DNA from: Mallotus nudiflorus
Taxonomy: Eukaryota > Streptophyta > Magnoliopsida > Malpighiales > Euphorbiaceae
Assembly: GCA_947683625.1 (NCBI GenBank)
Contig: CANTUR010000045.1
Coordinates: forward strand, 62,001-126,000
Length of the DNA stretch: 64,000 bases
Direction: 5' to 3'
A program made the translations under genes and the position numbers. Positions 48,986 through 60,617 of the stretch are shown in pieces; positions within the stretch are counted from its first letter, which is position 1; every line of letters begins with the position of its first letter. A model generated the notes under the pieces. That model had not been told where the DNA came from and did no database searches. It saw only the letters and a program-made list of their open reading frames with translations.

Positions 48986-50599
48986 TTTTGGAATACAGTA
49001 GCTAAACTCAGCAGAGGGGTCGCATGAAGCTGGTAGCCATTTGTGATACATTATCTCACTCTAGGTGGAACTATCTACACATTTTCTTCACAAATTCTTT
49101 ACTTCAACTTAGGTGAATCTTGCAATTTCCTACACATCAAATCAAATTTCTAATCACAAGTACATGATTTGTTCATAACAGTAATATTACCATGTGCTTC
49201 CTATGTCTTGTTTACAAAAGTTAGGTTTTCAATGCGATGGAAAGAGTTCTCTTGTTGATGTTTCTTGAATCTTCACACTGTAACTTACTAATTTCGGCCA
49301 TGTATTTGCTCCTGTGGTCAGTGTGATAGTGAAATGCTTCCTTGGTCCTTGTAAAAATCTGCCATTGCGCTGGAAATGTGAGAGCTACGCGATCTGAACC
49401 GTGAGCTGGATTCTTGTAGCAACCGACCTAATATATTAGGGAATTTTACAAAAATATTTCAAAAGCTACTTCCATTTTTAAGAGAACCACAACTTTAAGA
49501 CTTTCAAAAATACAAAGCTTTTTTCTTTTTTTTCAAAAATATCATAACCTGCTAAAAATTTCTATAAATATTACAAAGCAAATTTTCATTCAAATATCTA
49601 ACCCCCTTCTCACCGTTCCCTTGCCGAATTATAGCGTCAAAGTTATCATCTATAGCAACATTAGACCCATTTACTTGAGCTAGTTCAGTTGATTCTTAAC
49701 AGCAATCAGAGACAACATCAATGCTATTAGGTTCTGAACAGTCTTCTCCACCTCCCTGAACACCTTCAGTGACATCTGTTTTTTGTGATATTGTAGAATT
49801 TATAAGCAAGATGTTAGTTTCTTTTTAGAACCGAGCAAATATCCTGGGATTATTGGTTAAGAAAAAAAAAAAAGCACAACTAAAACCTATGTTTTCTTTC
49901 AACCAATTATCAGATTTACATCATCTTAATCGTTGCAAATATGTTTTCTCTATATGCATAACTGACATTAATTTCTTTTTTCTCAAAAAAATCAAACTCT
50001 AAAATATATGAAAATTTCAGCAAAATCAATTACAAATCTCCATTGAAGAAGCAAATTCAAAGAGAAGAAAGTAAAAAATGAACAATAAAATAGGAAATCT
50101 AAGGTGAAATGCAATATATTTTAAGCATATTTTAACAATACTATATGAACAAACATTGAATTAATAATATGCAATCATTAGTTCTCATCTTCCATTTCAT
50201 TCATTTAAATTTTCCTAAAAATAAATTATAGAATAATAATTCCGTATCTATTGTAATAAAAGAAACTACAAATCATTTTCAATAGTTAGAAATTAGAATA
50301 TGATGTTTGTGTTAGTATATATAAGAAACATGTTGAAAAAAAAAAAAAATAGAAACCTACATCGAATCTAAAAATTTATCCAAAACTATAGTATATGTTT
50401 GTCTAGTGTCATATATGTTACGTGGTTTTTTAACCATATATGAAGAGAAATCTAATTCCTCAAATAATTTTACACAATATGTATTTGTCTTTGAATTTCA
50501 ATACATTTTATCTATGCAATACAATAATCAAATATGTAGAACAATGATGAGAAAATACGAATTTTAAATGCAAGAGAGACCTGAAATCTTCTTAAAAGT
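48986..50599. other. VPS20 3' UTR and AT-rich downstream sequence
   Basis: The 3' UTR likely extends some 300-450 bp beyond the stop; the exact poly(A) site is not visible. From about 49440 the sequence becomes very AT-rich (gggaattttacaaaaatatttc...) and is probably repeat-derived, but no ends could be matched. No coding gene found. Confidence 0.55.
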
Positions 50600-51342
50600 G
50601 GACCAAAAAGGCCTAATTTCCATAAATATAAAGCTCAATCCTTAGCCTAAAACAAACAAAACCTATGTCATGCCCATAACCAAGCCCACTTTGGCCTAAA
50701 CATAAAAATAGCTCTCATGGACAAAGAGGCGATTGATGAGGCGATCTCCTCTATGACAGTCACTTCGTAGAGGCGATGCATCTTTGAAGAGGTTCCACCT
50801 TTTTGCTATCCACTTGCACAAGCATTAAATGCCAAGTTGATAGTAGCAGCAAGGGGAGATGTCATGATGAGAAGAAAAATAGGGTGTTTTGTTTGAGGCA
50901 TGAGGGATAAAAAGGGGGGAACAAATAGAAAAAGAAGAGGAAGGGGATTAGCAACCATTAGGAAATGGAAAAAAAAAAAAAAGGAGAGAGCTCTAAAAAA
51001 AGGAAGAAGGGACATTCTTGGAGAAAAATGGAAGGACCAAGCTAAAAGATTCATTCTTCTTGAAGGAGGAAGGAAAAGATCTTACATTCAAGTGATACTT
51101 TGGACCAAAGACAACCTCTGAGGGCCAACTACTTTGGAAAAGAGCCCATAAGACAGTAATAATTTCATTCTTTTTTAATATTAAGTTGTAGACTTGCATA
51201 AGTTCCTTGTTTATTTACTTGCTTGTTTCTTGGATTCATTATTTATCTCATGCTATGTTTACAATATGATCATTTAAACCATTAAGCATATTTACTAGTC
51301 TTTAGTTATTTACAATGATTTTGCCTTAAGATTGTCTCTATG

Positions 51343-54300
51343 TGTAATATCCCGTATTTTTAAATATTTTAATACTGCATCGGGATATGCAGTGTTAATA
51401 ATTTTTGTATATATATTATGATATTTTTACGAGTTGATATGTATTTAAAACTTATTTTAATTATTGTATATTATTGTAAGTGTTTTACGTAAAATTTTCT
51501 CGGGACTTGCATTTTCGAGGAAATTTTCATGTAAATAATTTACCATTAATTATTTTAATTAGATTTACGGACTTGCATGAACTCATATATATTTTTAAAA
51601 TACTAAATAACATATATATGTGTACTTATTTATTTAATTAGGGTTTAATTAATTACCCTAATATTTTATTATTTATTAATTTGTTTTAATATTATTTAAT
51701 TATTTTTAGGTGTATTAAATTATTAAAATATTAAATTATAAGTGTGGTGTATATTTAATGTGTGTAATTTTATATTATTTTAATGTATAGTATAAAGTAT
51801 ATATATATACATATATATATTTAATATTAAAACAAAAATAAAAGTTTAGTTTATTTACAAGACTGCCATTCTTCTTCCTCCTCTCTCCCGACCGTCCCCA
51901 TCACCGTTCCGCCGCCTGCCATCCCGATTTCTCACCATCGGTGTGCCTCCCGGCGTGCCACCTCCTTCCTCAGCCTTCCCCGCCACCTGTTGCAGTTGTT
52001 TCCGGCGTCTGGAAGCCATTTTTGGTCGGAGAAGCCGAAAGTGGGAGCTACGTCGATCACGACATTTTCGCCCACCGTTTTTGACACCGCCGGTATCTTT
52101 ATTCTCCTTGAGCTCCGGTGAGTGTGATTCCAAGCTTTTTTTCACTTAAAATGGTCTTGATTTGCTTAGGTTTCGATTTTTCAATTTCGGCCATTTTAGG
52201 GTTCTTGATTTTTTTGAACTTCAATTTGATTGATTCATGAAAAATTCCTTCACAAATGTTGTTCCCCTTAGCTTGATATACATGTGTGAATTTTTGTAGA
52301 ATTTTTGGAGATTATTTTGATTTTTGGGTATTTTTGAATATTTTATTATTATTTTCTAATTTTCGGAAATTAATTAATTAAATTATGAAATTGTGTTTTA
52401 TGATAATTATAGGTGTTTAAATGAATTATATAAATTTATTTGGAATTTTTATGAATTTCCATGTATTTATTTTGAATTTAATTAGGTTTATGTAATTTTG
52501 GAAAATTAGGTTAATTATGTTTTTAATTGAATTTAATTGGTTAATTGAGTTTAATTATTGATATTATTGATAAATATGTTGATAAAATTAATTTTGGATA
52601 ATTATACTATTTTTGGTGAATTTTTGGAGTAATTTTAGTATATTTATACATATAGGGGTATTTTGGTAATTTTACCCTAAATTGACTAAAAATGTAATTA
52701 AATTGGTTTTAATAGTTATTTAAGATATACAAATGATTTCTATAAATTATTTAGTATTTTTAACTAATTAAAACTATTTTCGTAAATTATTTTCAATTAT
52801 ATATATAATATACAATTTTTCTAAGTAAAATGAGTTTTTATTGGTTTTTACTGTATTTTAAGGTTAATTATGTAATTTCTACTTATTAAATGTATTTCTG
52901 TGATATAAGGGCATTTTTGGTATTTTCATAATTATTCTGTGTTTGTGGATCCCGGTCGGTAGACTGTAGTTTAGAGTCCGACCGAGGGGTGGTGGATGTA
53001 ATTCTGTGTCTATTTTTTGAAGTGTGTTTCTTTACAGGGCCGGCTCTACTCTTTGAGTAGAGAGATTTCCGTTTTACAAGGGATCAAATTTTTGGTAGAA
53101 TTCTCGTAAAACGTGATATCCGGTCGAACCCTAATTTTGATTCTATGTCCAATATTCTAGATCGAGTTTCTAGGATTTTCTATTAGATTTATTCTGATTC
53201 CTGTCGTTATTGTTTGTTTAGTTGCGCCGAGATCGAGGCCTAATGGACCAGGCCCGTCGGACCCATCTCGAGGAGCGCACTAAGTGTGAGTTACTATTTT
53301 ATATATATGCTTTAGGGTGCATGATTTTAGAAACATATGTTTTATCTTGATTAAATATGCATAATAGTTTAATTAGTACTTGAGTTTATTTTAGTTCACT
53401 TTTGGTTTATTTTTGGTTTATTTTAAACTATATGCATTTTTTTGTTAATGAATTAGGTTTAAAATGTTTTTGAATATATTTCTAGTTTATTTTGTAATAA
53501 AATTAGATTTATTTGACGTATATATACTCGAAATATACCTAGTTTACTTTTGGTATATTTCTAGTATATATATACGATTTATGTTACTATTTATTTCAAA
53601 TTCATGCATCATTTATTTTATGAATGTATGTTTTATATTTATTAATGAAGGATATCGATAGAACGTGCTACCTAGTGGGCAGCACTAGGACCGAGTACGT
53701 ACCGGTACGCTTATAGCATTTAGGCTATATTACTAACCAGTTTGAGAATATTGATTGGAATTGATTTATCTAATGTGTGATGTGATTTGGGAGTGTGATT
53801 GTTGGAGCTCGGTTGACTAAGTGTCTCGGGGCCAATCACACTGACAGTCAGACTGCTGGAGCTCGGTTGACTTAATGTCTCGGGGCCAGTCTACTGTCTA
53901 AATGGATCAAGTGATCATATATTGGAATAAGTGAGCCTGTATGGCTAGAGTGTTGTCTAACACTGTTTTGAGGTTGCGATATTCTAGGGTTCTATTTGAT
54001 CCTTCATGAACTGTGATTTTCAATAAAAATATATGACATGAATTTATTGCATCTGTGTGTATTTGCTTGTATATATACATATTATATATACTTTTGATTG
54101 TGTGCATTGACATTTAGTATGCATGTATATATATTATAGTAATTCACTCAGTGAGGTCTGACTCCCCTCCATTGACTATTTTTCAGGAGAGTCATTGTCT
54201 TCAGACCTCAGTAGCAGGCCTGTACGCCAGATTTCTTCCGCCCCGGCTTCTTTGTGTAAACTGCTTATCTGAGCCTTGAGTTTTATTTTTATAATCTAGA

Positions 54301-54575
54301 CACTGCATTAGTTGTAAATTAATTATGGGTTTTATGTATTATATTTGTGTGAGTTATGTATTTTGAGAATTTGAACTGAGACTTGTATCAAAGAATTTAT
54401 CTATATATGAGATATGGACATTATTTTGATATTTATGATTTTATTTCCACTGCATTAAGAACCGTTGTTATTATTATTGTATGTTTTATTTTATTTTAGG
54501 CTTGCTACGGGTTCCAAATTCAAAAGAATTCTCATTCCTTAACGCCGATCATGGCCCTTGTTTTGGGTCGTGACA
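51343..54575 (+). mobile_element. Solo LTR, Tekay/Del-like, TSD CTATG
   Basis: A 3233-bp LTR from tgtaatatcccg to gggtcgtgaca, flanked by ctatg at 51338-51342 and 54576-54580. It is the closest relative by eye to the LTR at 3130-6365, almost the same length with the same landmark order. It has a weak TA/TG tract near 51770-51822, a cggtgagtgtgat block near 52117, and the gagctcggttgac duplication at about 53805-53895. No internal domain. Small ORFs in the GC-rich part (51855-52149) are not genes. Confidence 0.94.
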
Positions 54576-55227
54576 CTATGCCTGTTAAGCAAGCAATGCC
54601 TCTTTGAAGAGGCATTGCCCTTTCGTGTTGAGGGGATCTTGTATCGCCTCCATGCATAGAGGTGACACCTCATTGATGAGGTGCTGCCACAGTTTTAGAA
54701 TTTTTTGTAACTCTGTGTCACGACCCAAACTGGGAGTCATGACCGGGGCTAGGGAACGAAAATTCTTTTGAATCCGAAGCAATCCGAAGCCCGCAGCAAG
54801 CCTTAAAAATAAAAACACATGTAATAATAATATAAAATACGCCAGAATTAAAACTTTAATTAATATAAAAATAAATCTTATATGTCATACATAATAAAAA
54901 TATTTCATACAATATTCAAGATACAAAAATCTCAAAACCAAAACAACACACTATTGATACAATAACACTACTATTGTAGTCTCTAGAATACAATAAAAGT
55001 TCAAATAATAAATTTACATAATCTAGTTAGAGCTGAAGAAGACTGGTGAAAAGGTCTACTACTGAGGTCTGAAAAAGAAGAATCTCCTGTAAAAAAATAT
55101 TAAGGGGAATCAGACCTCACCAAGTGAATTATTATAATATATATACATGCAACCTAAAGTCATATGCAATCAAGCATCAGTATAATAATATATATATACA
55201 GACATTTCACATAAATGCTAAAATCCA

Positions 55228-55229
<2 letters not shown>

Positions 55230-55273
<44 letters not shown>
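55230..55273. repeat. (TA)n microsatellite
   Basis: About 22 TA units inside the - strand solo LTR, at a different place from the LTR-start tract. Confidence 0.93.
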
Positions 55274-55275
<2 letters not shown>

Positions 55276-57487
55276 GCAGAAAATATTTATTTTGGTTGAA
55301 AGATCAAATAGAACCCTAAATATCCACAACCTCAATCATAATACTCACTAGCCATATAGGCTTACTTAATTCCAAAGTAATTCTCTTATTCCATTTTGGA
55401 CAGTACACTAGCCCTGAGACATTAAGTCAGCCGAGCTCCCGCAGTCTCACTGTCAGTGTGATTAACCCCGAGACACCAGGTCAACCGATCTCCCACAATC
55501 ACACTACTCACTCACTGAAATTTTCATAAATCAATCAATCAGATCACTCATCAAACAAATCTCATAGTGTCAAATCCTAAATCTAATGCACTAGCACGTA
55601 CACAATCCTAGTGCAGCCCACTAGGTAGCACGTTCTACTGATATCCTTCAAATAAAATGTATATCTATTGAAAATAATAAAATGCACAATTAAAACATAA
55701 ATGACATTCATTTAAAAAGAATATACCACTTATATACTAAACATATACCATAAATATACCAAATATATATGCTGAGTATATGTCAAAATATACTGAATAT
55801 ATACCAAAAATATACCAACATATATATGTCACATATATACAAAATATATACTAAAAACATATCAAGCATATATGTCACATATATATCACATATACCAAAA
55901 ATATACTAAAAGTATACCAAAAATATACTAAATTATTTAAAGAGATAATTCATGTTTAAATACATAATGAAAACATGAACATTCATAATCATATATCCTA
56001 AATGCAATGCATATATAAAATAATAACTCACAGGTTTACACTCCTCTAGATAGACTTGATGGACCTAGTCCAATGACCTTGGTCTCGATGCAACTATAGA
56101 AAAATAAATAATAATAACAAAATCAGAATTGAATACCTAATTCATACTTCTAGGAATTCTAAAAGACGACTCGATCTAAGAATCAAAACTCAGGATCGAC
56201 CTGATGTCACGTTTTACAAGAATTTTACTGAAAATTTGGCAATCTCCCATGTAAAACGGACATCTCTCTACTAAAAGTAGAGCTAATCCTGCAAACAAAC
56301 ACACTTCTAAAACGATAAATTCTCACTACCTCGAGTTAGGACCCCGAACCACACAATTTCCCAACTAAGGTTCACAATTCACAATAAAATCAATATTTAA
56401 TGATAACAATATAATAAAAATCATTAAAAATCCACAAACATCAATAATAAACCACAATACAATATATTTATGTAACAAAAACATTAAGGCTAATTATTTT
56501 CAAATTAGTGAATAAAATCTCAAATTTAGACAATATTAATAAAAATCCAATTTTTTGATAATTCGAAATAAAATAGTAAAATTCACAATTAATTATTTAA
56601 ATAGTTTAAATATATAATAAAAATAGTTAAAAACTCATTTAATCACAAAAAAATAAATAAAACTATTATTTAAATATATTACCGAAAATTATTATTAATT
56701 AGTTAAAAATAATAAATAATTTGTAAAAATTATTTTAATACCATTTATTTTTCTAAAATTATTCAAAACATATAATTTAACAATAATTTTAATAAAAACT
56801 CAAAATTTACCCATTAATAAAAAATTCACATAATACTAAATATTATTTACTAAAAATTATTTTCTCATTTCCAAAGCTAATAAATTAAATTAACTATACT
56901 AATTTAACATAATTTCTATACAAAACATAATAAACACATAATTAATAGAAATCCTTTTTAATTATAAAAAATACAATATTTATGCATAATTCAAATAAAT
57001 TTAGAAAAATATACTAAAAATATATTTGAGAAGGTAAAGATTCACACACCAACATTTCCAAAAGGAATTATCAAGAATCATTCAAACTCAAGCTAAAAAA
57101 AAATAAAAACCCTAAATGGACGTAAACTAAACTTGAAGATATATAACTAACCAGACGTCCAAAACTCAAACCGACTTGAGAATCGAGTAGCCCGTATCGA
57201 GAAGAGTCGAACGAACCAGAAACAGGAGCTAAAACCACCAGATTCTTACCGGCATTATTGTAGCACACCCATGGATTTCAACAACTTGGAGGCTGTTGGC
57301 TGCTATGGAAGGAAAAGGAAAGGGAGGGGAGGTGGTGGTAAGCTTGGTGGTGGCTCAGGCAGCACTGGTGGAGCTCGGTGGTCACTAGAAGCATCGACAA
57401 TGGAGGAAAAAATGAAGAAGAAGAAGAAAAATAAAAAGAAAAAGAAAGAAAAGGAAGGAGTTGACCCGAAATTTTAAGCTTATAACC

Positions 57488-57524
57488 CTATATATATAGA
57501 TATAGATATATAGATATAGATATA

Positions 57525-57581
<57 letters not shown>

Positions 57582-57612
57582 TAACTTAATCTTAACACAC
57601 ACACACACACAC
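57488..57612. repeat. TA/GATA-like and CA microsatellite
   Basis: Interrupted tatata(ga) units, then a pure TA run to about 57570, then (CA)n at about 57597-57612. This is the variable-tract position of the - strand LTR. Confidence 0.9.
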
Positions 57613-58263
57613 ATATATATATACACATATATATAATGCACTATATAATACATGCATAATTAATAATAATAATAATAATAACACACATATATGAAATAAT
57701 AACACTAATAGTAATAAAAATAATAATAATAATACTAATTTCCAAATAAATTCTTTACACATAATAAAATATTTAACATAAAATAAACAAATACTATTCA
57801 CACAAAATGATAATATATAAATAAAAATTTAAATATTATTAAAACTGCATATCTCAAAATAATTTTATATAATTTAAAATATCGGGTCATTACACTTTGT
57901 CTTCATTATTCATGTTCATTTCATGTAATTAGCTTTCCTTCGTGCGTCTCTATGTTTTATGCTTCAATATTTATATGCTTATTAAGATGTGTTGTTCAAC
58001 TTAGTTTTTTACGCCCATTTTCTTATTTATTTATGTCTATCTACTTATGTCCATTTGACATATGATCTAATCTCATTATTTCTTTTGCAGTATTTCTAGT
58101 TGTGGGAATTGACATTTTGTTTGTTTTAGGAATTTTAGGATGATTCCTATCATCGATCTTTAATTTTCTTGATTTACTTATGGATTTACTCATATTGTAA
58201 CCAGTATATTTCTGGTTTATTTTCTGTTTATTTTGCTGTCACTTTGCACAAAGTGTCAGAAAA

Positions 58264-58556
58264 TGCCTTAAAGGGGGGGGGGGGGGGTGAATAAGGCTAA
58301 TGAGGATTTTAGAAAAATTAAAATTATTTTAAGGAACTGAGCAAGAATTAAAAGAAAATATAGTACGAAGAACAATGAACACAATGATTTAACGAGTTCG
58401 AATTCTCAACAATCGTACGTCTCCACCTAATTTATCCCCAAGTTAGGGTTTTCAATCCCCACAATCTCATTCACAAGATTGAGATTACACAAGAGTTTGA
58501 GGCTTACTCTTCAACATTACAACTTTAGTTTTCAAAGGCTCACTTAAAACCAATTC
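58264..58556 (+). mobile_element. Start of a second element of the 37.4-kb family, interrupted
   Basis: It begins tgccttaaa followed by a run of 15 G and tgaataagg. It then shares with 37394-38655 the block cacctaatttatccccaagt and agggttttcaat, with a similar arrangement of cacaagattgag. The Tekay/Del-like element inserts at 58557. The right end lies outside the window. Confidence 0.65.
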
Positions 58557-60403
58557 TGTAATATCCCGTGTTTTTAAAAATTTTTTTACACTGTACCGGG
58601 ATATGCAGTGTCAATAATTTTGACTGTATATACGATATTTTTATGAGTTGATATGTATTTTAAACCTATTTTAATTACTGTCTATTATTTTCAGTATTTT
58701 ACGTAAAATTTTCCCGGGACTTTCATTTTCGGGGAAATTTTCACGTAAACAATTTATTATTAATTATGTTAAATGTATTTGCGGGTTTGCATGAACTCAT
58801 ACATATTTTTAAATTATTAAATAAAGCTTGTGTGTGTATATTTATTTAATTAGGGTTTATTATTACCCTAATATTTTATTATTTATTTATTATTATTTGA
58901 TTATTTTATTTATTATTAAATCATTAAAATTTATTATTTATTAATATTTAATTATTTTAATTTATTTTATTTTTTTTTCTTTTTCTTTTTTTTTTCTTTT
59001 CCTTTTTCTTTCTTTTTCTTTTTCTTTCTCTTTCCTTTTTCTTTCTTTTTCTTTTTCTTCTTCTTCTTCTTCTTCTTCCCGTGGGTGCCCGACGCCACCA
59101 CCAATCTTCTCACCGTCGTTTCTCCCTCCTCCGGCCACCGTTTTCGACACCGCCGGTCTCTATCTTCTCCTTGAGCTCCGGTGAGTGTTATTCTAGCTTT
59201 GCTTTGAGCTAAAATGGTCTAGAATTGCTTAGGTTTTGAGTTGAATATTTCGGCCACTTTTGGTTTTCGATTTTTTTTTGAGCTTCAATTTGGATGATTC
59301 ATGGAAACTTCCTTCACAAATGTTGTTCCTGGTAGCTTAATCTTCATGTATGAATTTTTGTAGAATTTTTGGAGATTGTTTGGATTTTTGGGTATTTTTG
59401 AATATTTTAATATTATTTATTAATGAAGGATATCAATAGAACGTGCTACCTAGTGGGCAGCACTAGGACCGAGTACGTACCGGTACGCCTATAGTTTTAG
59501 GCTTTATTACTAACTTATTTGTGGATATCGATTTGATTATGATTATTGATATATGTGAGATGTGGTTTGGGTGTGATTGCTGGAGCTCGGTTGACCAAGT
59601 GTCTCGGGGCCAATCACACTGGCAGTCAGACTGCTGGAGCTCGGTTGACTTAGTGTCTCGGGGCCAGTCTACTGTCCATATGGATTAAGTGGATATATTT
59701 GGAATCAGTGAGCCTGTATGGCTAGAGTGTTGTTTAACACTATTTTTCTGAGGTTGCGATATTCTAGGGTTCTATGTGATCCTTCATAAAAGTTGATTTT
59801 CAGAAAAAATATATAAAATGATTTTTCTGCATCTGTATGAAATTGCCTGTATATATACATATTACTCATATACTGTTGACTGTATGCATTATCACTTAGA
59901 GTGTATGTATATATACTATAGTAATTCACTTAGTGAGGTCTGACTCCCCTCCGTTGACTATTTTTCAGCAGAGTCAACTTCCTCAGACCTCAGTAGCAGG
60001 TCGATACGCCGGATTTCTTCCGCCCCGGCTTCTTTATGTAAATTGTATACTTGAGTCTTATTTATTTTATCTAGACACTACAGTAGTTGTGATTTTCAGT
60101 AGTTGTGATTTTCAGTAGTTGTGAAATAAAGTATTTGTTTTAAAGAGATGTATTATAGTAAAACTGGATTTGTATAAAGATTATACATTTATGAGATTAT
60201 ATATGCGATGTGATGAGTTTTGAATTAAATCCAGTTGATATGGATGATATTGTAATATTTATGATTTTTATTTTCCGCTGCATATTATATTTTTATGGCT
60301 ATTATTGCATATTTATTTTATTTTTAGGCTTGCTACGGGTTCCGGATTCGAAAGAATTCCCGTTCCCTAGCGCCGGTCATGGCCCCTGTTTTGGGTCGTG
60401 ACA
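58557..60403 (+). repeat. 5' LTR, internally deleted
   Basis: An 1847-bp LTR, against about 3.2 kb in the sister copies. It follows 3130-6365 closely up to the segment tgaatattttaatattattt (about 59398-59418), then jumps to taatgaaggatatcaataga, which in the sister copy lies about 1.3 kb further on. The lost part includes the c(c)gatcggtaga and gttgcgccgaga blocks. A CTTT-rich tract stands at about 58971-59078. The last bases are gggtcgtgaca. Confidence 0.92.
58971..59078 (+). repeat. CTTT/CTT-rich pyrimidine tract
   Basis: An almost pure C/T run in the 5' LTR, the counterpart of 3545-3650. It gives rise to a spurious Lys/Glu-rich - strand ORF at 58962-59150. Confidence 0.9.
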
Positions 60404-60407
60404 AAGT

Positions 60408-60419
60408 TGGTATCAGAGC
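60408..60419 (+). promoter_or_regulatory. Primer-binding site, initiator-Met tRNA type
   Basis: tggtatcagagc, four bases after the 5' LTR end. It is the well-known complement of the 3' end of plant initiator methionine tRNA used by many plant retrotransposons. The leader 60420-60617 has no further recognisable features. Confidence 0.95.
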
Positions 60420-60617
60420 GAAGTTCGTTTCAGAGTGGAGTTCTGTGTCAGGGCTTAGTTTTGTGAGTTGTGGCCCTAGTTTTAAAGTTGTGTTTTCTGT
60501 TGGACTACTGCAGTGTATTAGGTTCGAGTATGTCTTGATGAGTATTCCTTGCTGTAGTTTTCAGCGTTATTCCTCCGTTGTCTGTTTTGTCTGAATCTTT
60601 CCGTTTGTCTTTTCAGA

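Larger units (their letters stand above)
54716..57894 (-). mobile_element. Solo LTR, Tekay/Del-like, - strand, TSD CTCTG/CTTTG
   Basis: A 3179-bp LTR in reverse orientation, on + from tgtcacgaccc to gggtcattaca. It is flanked by ctctg (54711-54715) and ctttg (57895-57899), a TSD with one change. Its distal (LTR-start) end holds a long (TA)n and a short (CA)n tract. The ORF at 57271-57477 (Gly- and Lys-rich) comes from the GC-rich plus purine tract and is not a gene. Confidence 0.9.
50600..58263. mobile_element. Unclassified repeat rich in small palindromes, split by two solo LTRs
   Basis: Three pieces appear to belong together: about 50600-51337, 54581-54710 and 57900-58263. The first and second share gaggcgat-type motifs (aagaggcgattgatgaggcg near 50723; gcctctttgaagaggcatt near 54598). 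Palindromes such as cacctcattgatgaggtg (54667-54684) stand out. I see no coding domain; ORFs at 50806-51199 on both strands are purine-rich shadows. It could be the LTR of another retrotransposon, but its ends are not resolved. Confidence 0.45.

Noticed and set aside
50806..51199. ORFs rich in Phe or Lys on both strands
   Set aside because: They arise from an A/G-rich tract in a repeat and have no protein features.
58962..59150. Lys/Glu-rich - strand ORF
   Set aside because: Complement of a CTTT-rich tract in the 5' LTR.
60408..60419. tRNA gene fragment
   Set aside because: Only the 12-base primer-binding complement of a tRNA 3' end, in the right place after the LTR.
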